Origin: Actimicrobium sp047621665 | GTDB taxonomy: Bacteria; Pseudomonadota; Gammaproteobacteria; Burkholderiales; Burkholderiaceae_D | Reading direction: 5' to 3' | Assembly: GCA_047621665.1 (NCBI GenBank) | Contig: JBLHMB010000015.1 | Span: 1-64,000, forward strand | Length of the DNA: 64,000 nucleotides | Shown: positions 60,927-64,000 of the stretch, piece after piece | How positions within the stretch are numbered: position 1 is the stretch's first letter | Layout: every line of letters starts with the position of its first letter | The notes under the pieces: model-generated | Databases searched by the model: none | The model's input: only the letters and a program-made list of their open reading frames with translations | What the model was told of the DNA's origin: nothing | Program-made: the position numbers and the translations under genes

Positions 60927-61433
60927 ATGAAAGAACTCAAATATCTCGCCGGTTATTCCGACGAACTACGCACGCAGGTTCACAGCCTGATCGAACGCGA
61001 CAAGCTCGCTGAAGTGCTGCTGAAGAAGTACGACAAGCCGCACGATATTCGCACCGACAAGGCGCTCTACCAGTACGTGCTGGACCTCAAAAATACCAGT
61101 CTGCGCAATGCCGATGCGATCGACAAAGTTGCTTTCGATAGCAAAATTCAGGTGCTCAAGCATGCGCTCGGGACACACACCGCGATTTCACGCGTACAAG
61201 GCGGCAAGCTCAAGGCCAAGCGCGAGATTCGGGTTGCCACGTTGTTCAAGGAAGTGCCGATCGAGTTCCTGCGCATGATCACTGTGCATGAACTGGCCCA
61301 TGTGAAAGAGCGCGAGCACGACAAGGCGTTCTACAAATTGTGCTGCCACATGGAGCCGAATTATCATCAGTACGAATTTGATTTGCGACTTTATATGACC
61401 TATATGGAATTGTCAGGAAAGCAACTCTGGTAA
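60927..61433 (+). CDS. YgjP-like (M48-type) metallopeptidase-family protein
   Basis: A 168-residue protein with the zinc motif MITVHELAHVKEREHDKAFYKLCCHMEPNYHQYEFDLRLYM (HELAH plus a downstream His) typical of the YgjP/DUF45 family. It has a longer N-terminal helix region than most (AEVLLKKYDKPHDIRTDKALYQYVLDLK). Family members are called metal-dependent hydrolases; E. coli YgjP has been proposed to act on nucleotides. The role here is unknown. Confidence 0.82.
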   Translation: MKELKYLAGYSDELRTQVHSLIERDKLAEVLLKKYDKPHDIRTDKALYQYVLDLKNTSLRNADAIDKVAFDSKIQVLKHALGTHTAISRVQGGKLKAKREIRVATLFKEVPIEFLRMITVHELAHVKEREHDKAFYKLCCHMEPNYHQYEFDLRLYMTYMELSGKQLW

Positions 61434-61566
61434 CTTAACATTTTTTTACACTTGCCAAGGTGAACGCGAGCATTAAATGTACTATGGACGTCGCAGCTGG
61501 AATTGAACCATCACATCCGGCGCATCCCATTCGCATTTTGTTTCTAACGCGTTCCTGGAGAATCTC

Positions 61567-61902
61567 ATGACAACCAGTACCCCCGCATTTGAATTTGCGC
61601 TCGCTGTTGACGGTGCCAGCATGCCTTATCTGGTCAGCCCGGTTCTGGCTGATGACGGCCAGTTACGCAAACTGTCGATCTGGAATAATCCCCCTGCGGC
61701 AGAAGTAGTTGCCGAAATTGAAGTCAATCCTGAATTGTTCCATCAGTTTGCCTTGCCGAATGTCGAAACGTTTTGCCGAATCGCCATTGCCCAGGCTGCT
61801 ATCGAAGGCGCCTTCGAACAGGAACGCAGCGCTGCGTTTGGCGAAGGCGTAATGCTTGATTTTGCGATCGAACCGTGGGAAGGCGAGCTCGAACCAGTCT
61901 AA
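61567..61902 (+). CDS. hypothetical 111-residue acidic protein
   Basis: MTTSTPAFEFALAVDGASMPYLVSPVLADDG... is acidic, soluble and rich in Ala and Glu (AAEVVAEIEVNPELFHQ, AQAAIEGAFEQERSAAF). I do not recognise a family. Coding is supported by a clear ribosome site (TGGAGAATCTC), an ATG at the expected distance and a 133-base untranslated region carrying TTGCCA and TAAATG 16 bases apart. It is convergent with the DUF6671 gene. Confidence 0.65.
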   Translation: MTTSTPAFEFALAVDGASMPYLVSPVLADDGQLRKLSIWNNPPAAEVVAEIEVNPELFHQFALPNVETFCRIAIAQAAIEGAFEQERSAAFGEGVMLDFAIEPWEGELEPV

Positions 61903-61950
61903 CCGGTCGGTGGCGCAGCGTTTGTCACCCTGCACAAGCGGCTGTGTCGA

Positions 61951-62793
61951 TCAACGATTGCAGTATGCGCAATGCCTTGGATCCGCCACGGTCATGTCTG
62001 TCCTTTTTTGTACTGACTTGTGCCGGCATTTCAGGCATGACCATGTCTCGCTGCGATAGCTGGAAGTTGGCAGGCAACAGGCAGAACACGGAAGTCCGGG
62101 CTGTCGTCCGGTAACCCAATAGCCGGGGGCACTGCACAGCGGGCAAAGGGATTCGATACGGTGCAGCAAGTCGACCGTGGCTTGCCGGATATGCTCCATG
62201 CGAGCCGGATTGGCAAAGGCGCGCAGGTCGGTTTCGATAAATACCTGCTGATTGTCCGCCTGCGCAACACAGGACTCGAAACACGACTTGAGCCGGGCCC
62301 AATCCGCAATGCCTTTCTCGATGTGTGGATCATCCTGGTTCCGGGGTCTAAGCACCAGTTGGTGTCGTGGAAAGTCTTGATTATTGGCAAAAGATTCAAC
62401 CGTCTGCCAATCACGGGCTTCGACATGCGCATTGTGCCCGGCGCCTTCTGCCATGCCGACCGCTTCAATTCCCAGGCAGTCATCGATCAGGATCACCAGC
62501 TCAATGTTCCAGGGGAACATGCCGGTATAAGGATCGGGAACGAAGCTGCCTTCACTGGCTATCCCTAGCGAGAGCCCCGATAAACTCATTCCCATGCGTG
62601 CCTTGCGTCGCGCGGCGTCGAGCTGCGTGCCGGGCCGCAGGATGTCCCGTGTGAAGGTTCCCAGCTGGTCGGTATCGAATCCGGTGACATGGTTTATCGT
62701 GCAACCCAGAACTGGTTCCAGTGCGGGAGCGATGACTTGTTCCTTGCCATGTTGTGTCAGCAGCGCGATTTTTTTTCCTGAATAAACGGACAT
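61951..62793 (-). CDS. DUF6671 family protein coupled to dabA
   Basis: A 280-residue protein. The N-terminal DUF6671-type domain has KKIALLTQHGKEQVIAPALEPVLGC, FDTDQLGTFTRDILRPGTQLDAARRKARMGM and SLGIASEGSFVPDPYTGMFPWNIELVILID. The C-terminal third carries two zinc-ribbon-like cysteine pairs (CPLC, CSAC, CLKC, CAYC). The function is unknown. Its ATG overlaps the dabA stop (TGATG), so the two are co-translated, which points to a link with inorganic-carbon uptake. Confidence 0.82.
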   Translation of the reverse strand: MSVYSGKKIALLTQHGKEQVIAPALEPVLGCTINHVTGFDTDQLGTFTRDILRPGTQLDAARRKARMGMSLSGLSLGIASEGSFVPDPYTGMFPWNIELVILIDDCLGIEAVGMAEGAGHNAHVEARDWQTVESFANNQDFPRHQLVLRPRNQDDPHIEKGIADWARLKSCFESCVAQADNQQVFIETDLRAFANPARMEHIRQATVDLLHRIESLCPLCSAPGYWVTGRQPGLPCSACCLPTSSYRSETWSCLKCRHKSVQKRTDMTVADPRHCAYCNR

Positions 62794-64000
62794 CAGACTG
62801 TCCCCTGATCAAGCACTTGCCAGGACCCGGTTTCGTACCGCAGTAATTGCGCCTGATCGAAGCGCCAGAGGTGTAGCCAACCATTGTCCAGCAGTTGCCT
62901 GACCACCGCGTGTTTGCTGATGACTGCTTCAATGGCATTTTGTGGCGCGTCGATGACGACAGTGAGGCGTACCGGTTCATGCACCCAGCGTGCACCGTCG
63001 TGCAGTGACTGGCGCGACAAGCCGATACGCAGGTCGCCACCGTTACCTTCGAATACGCCAATGTTTCCGCCAACGACGTTGTGCAGCACCTTGTTGCCGC
63101 TACCGAGACGCACGGGATCGCAAGTCGATGCGTGGTATTGCCAGTTGATCCAGTGGGTAACCAGCATCGGTGCGGTCATCAGCAGTTCCAGCACGCTGCC
63201 ATCGACATCCTCGCTGGCATCATAATCATGCAGAAAACTGCGTCCCGCCAGGTCGACACCACGCGTGCGTTGGCGCGGGGCGATCAGGAAGGCCGCATTG
63301 CCCAGCAGACCCCACTCGGGACGGGTTTGTGCACCATCATTGGCGCGACGGCGTAACTGGTTCAGCAGGGCATCGTGCGGCAGGTCCGGCTTCAGGCCCA
63401 GTTTCGGCGCGCGCTCGCGCCGGACCTGATCGCCAGCTTGCACGAGGACTTTCTGCAACAGCTCCCAGCGGGAGCGTGCTGCCAGCGGCAGGAGGTCCAG
63501 ATCAAACCCATCGATATCGTCGGTGGTGGTGTTGTGTAACGCTGCGACGAACCAGGTGTGGGCGGGGATGGTAATCCCTTGCTCGCGCAGGCCGGCGCGC
63601 ACCGGTACGTCGTTGAGCAACTGCGCGAGAGTGCGGGCATTGACTTCGCCGGTTTGTCCGCAGCATGCACCGCAGTCGAGCATCGCGGCGTGGGCGTTGT
63701 TGACGGATTGACTGCCATGTCCGACCAGCAGCACCAGCGGTGCAAGCTGTTTGTCCAGACCCATCGCGTGCAGGACCCGTGCTGCCAGCGCTACTTTGGC
63801 AGCGGGATCCTGGCCGCTAAGTTGTGGCCGGCAGAGTTGGCGATAGCGCGCCGGCAGTCCGTCCAGATCGTCGCGTACTCTGGTGCGCCCGGAGGAGCGC
63901 AGCCATTGGCCGAGTTTGCCGAGGTAAGCGAATCCGGCAGCTTCGACAAATGAAAACGCGGCGCTCGGCCAGCGGCTGGCAGCATGCCACTGATCTTTCA
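62793..64000 (-). CDS. dabA: inorganic-carbon transporter subunit DabA (YbcC/UPF0753), C-terminal part
   Basis: The frame is open to the window edge, so about 400 C-terminal residues are visible. VLLVGHGSQSVNNAHAAMLDCGACCGQTGEVNARTLAQLLND contains the His and Cys residues that form the zinc site of DabA, a beta-carbonic-anhydrase-like domain. LPARYRQLCRPQLSGQDPAAK upstream and VRLTVVIDAPQNAIEAVI near the end are also typical. DabA works with membrane subunit DabB to accumulate bicarbonate. dabB is not in the window and is expected upstream. Confidence 0.9.
   Translation of the reverse strand, partial: KDQWHAASRWPSAAFSFVEAAGFAYLGKLGQWLRSSGRTRVRDDLDGLPARYRQLCRPQLSGQDPAAKVALAARVLHAMGLDKQLAPLVLLVGHGSQSVNNAHAAMLDCGACCGQTGEVNARTLAQLLNDVPVRAGLREQGITIPAHTWFVAALHNTTTDDIDGFDLDLLPLAARSRWELLQKVLVQAGDQVRRERAPKLGLKPDLPHDALLNQLRRRANDGAQTRPEWGLLGNAAFLIAPRQRTRGVDLAGRSFLHDYDASEDVDGSVLELLMTAPMLVTHWINWQYHASTCDPVRLGSGNKVLHNVVGGNIGVFEGNGGDLRIGLSRQSLHDGARWVHEPVRLTVVIDAPQNAIEAVISKHAVVRQLLDNGWLHLWRFDQAQLLRYETGSWQVLDQGTV

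Overview
The window comes from a GC-rich betaproteobacterium. The gene content points to Burkholderiales, most likely Oxalobacteraceae: an MSHA pilus locus, the rpsF-priB-rpsR-rplI-dnaB order, a PiT/DUF47 phosphate pair, PEP-CTERM proteins, a split-arnA Ara4N locus and a cytochrome b561-YceI-YceI group. This placement rests on reading the proteins; no database was searched. I found no rRNA or tRNA gene, CRISPR array, integrase or intact insertion sequence.

Layout. 1-5707: distal MSHA type IV pilus genes mshO-P-I-(pilN-like)-J-K-L, with mshI broken by a stop codon and a frameshift. 5873-16248: fatty-acid oxidation fusion protein, a YjfB-family peptide, PBP1A, RarD plus a flavoprotein, an RsuA-type pseudouridine synthase and YgiQ. 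16369-19283: an orphan PotD-like periplasmic protein followed by a membrane diguanylate cyclase, resembling the NspS/MbaA polyamine-to-c-di-GMP pathway. 19345-24456: Tim44-like protein, lexA with two SOS boxes, then the S6 operon and dnaB. 24478-28628: phosphate transport, PhoH2-type ATPase and a peroxiredoxin. 28683-36241 (minus): lipid A aminoarabinose locus arnD, arnA (two genes), arnC, arnB, one small arnE/F-like transporter, arnT and a Mth938 protein. 36446-44220: an AlaA-type aminotransferase, homoserine dehydrogenase, a KefB/YbaL antiporter and bioA-F-D. 44493-49451: a GAF-PAS-GGDEF-EAL protein, an HPP-CBS membrane protein with a coupled 82-residue protein, and a glutathione S-transferase.

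49452-52900 is the most irregular part. It holds a palindrome-rich non-coding element, a 25-unit CAACAG hexamer array directly upstream of an M20 peptidase, and two PEP-CTERM genes. The block 'peptidase 3' end - terminator - PEP-CTERM gene' occurs twice, and the second peptidase copy has decayed to a remnant. 53171-58892 carries a three-gene SMC-like operon (MksF/E/B or JetA/B/C) with no JetD/MksG nuclease next to it. 59090-64000 ends with b561/YceI genes, a YgjP-type metalloprotein, a hypothetical gene, and the 3' part of dabA coupled to a DUF6671 gene.

Most starts were set from ribosome-binding sites, family N-termini and 1-4 base overlaps with the upstream gene. Several genes use GTG or TTG starts.
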